Source: Oscillospiraceae bacterium (GTDB lineage Bacteria; Bacillota; Clostridia; Saccharofermentanales; Fastidiosipilaceae). Taken from it: a stretch of DNA of 47,879 bases. The DNA lies in assembly GCA_029983685.1 (NCBI GenBank), contig JASBZA010000013.1, positions 1 through 47,879 on the forward strand, read 5' to 3'. Under the pieces are notes generated by a model. It made no database searches and was not told the DNA's origin. It worked only from the letters and a program-made list of their open reading frames with translations. This document shows positions 47,848 to 47,879 of the stretch, piece by piece (position 1 is the first letter of the stretch; the number at the start of each line of letters is the position of its first letter). The translations under genes were made by a program, and so were the position numbers.

Positions 47848-47876
47848 ACCTTGAAAACTGCTTATTTTCAAGGTTG
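47848..47876. repeat. Imperfect palindrome near the window end
   Basis: AACCTTGAAAA and TTTTCAAGGTT (47848-47858 and 47866-47876) form an 11-bp inverted repeat with a 7-base loop. No T-run follows on either strand, so it is not a standard terminator. The motif resembles spacer sequences of Firmicutes rRNA operons (CCTTGAAAACTG), and a TTTCAAGGTTC also opens the window. Confidence 0.5.
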
Positions 47877-47879
47877 GGT

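Overview
The window reads as one chromosomal segment of an anaerobic member of the Bacillota (Clostridia or Tissierellia grade). Reasons: the Gram-positive dcw start (mraZ-rsmH-ftsL-PBP with PASTA domains-murF), the rimP-nusA-ylxRQ-infB-rbfA-nrnA-truB-ribF operon, IreB and RuvX together, DUF4364 and DUF1292 proteins, rubredoxin, an [FeFe]-hydrogenase and a [4Fe-4S] aldo/keto reductase. Base composition looks intermediate, near half G+C by eye and not computed. The species cannot be named from the sequence alone. No phage, transposase, CRISPR array or obvious genomic island was seen. Nearly all genes are on the minus strand.

Layout, left to right. 1-5945: the dcw cluster, with its promoter and three helically phased MraZ-box-like repeats. 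5944-18438: one long minus-strand operon from a strong promoter at 18410-18438 to a terminator at 5944-5987, running rimP, nusA, a ylxR-ylxQ fusion, infB, rbfA, nrnA, truB, a ribF-M16 fusion, a second M16 protein and lgt. 18488-20448: mscL, a P-loop protein, a divergent DUF4364 gene, and a rubredoxin gene of only 52 codons. 20454-25680: small membrane proteins (DUF4234, DUF1275, DUF2752, zinc-ribbon/DUF4190), a decayed hydrolase, and a plus-strand pair of a YwaF-like membrane protein and a GT4 glycosyltransferase. 25710-28423: a CPBP protease, two DUF1292 proteins, ruvX and ireB. 28430-35232: mtaB, a shortened rnr, secG and a P-type Ca2+/Mn2+ ATPase whose leader looks like a yybP-ykoY (Mn2+) riboswitch with a terminator. 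35235-37473: an XRE regulator and an aldehyde dehydrogenase. 37503-37975: tRNA-Val, tRNA-Asp and tRNA-Phe. 38022-42069: a glycerate kinase, xylulokinase and aldo/keto reductase cluster. 42035-44186: a YgjP-like metallopeptidase facing a phospholipase D-family protein. 44179-47185: a compact operon of a [2Fe-2S] protein, a group B-like [FeFe]-hydrogenase and an NADH:rubredoxin oxidoreductase-like flavoprotein. 47240-47818: an acetyltransferase.

The most interesting points are these. RibF is fused to the inactive M16 subunit YmfF, and its YmfH partner has also lost the HxxEH zinc site, so the pair looks non-catalytic. The three-gene hydrogenase/flavoprotein/[2Fe-2S] unit may connect to the rubredoxin. 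A probable Mn2+ riboswitch suggests that the 'calcium' ATPase exports manganese. Phased operator-like repeats lie in front of mraZ and of the XRE gene, and the YgjP gene has a promoter geometry that predicts a leaderless mRNA.
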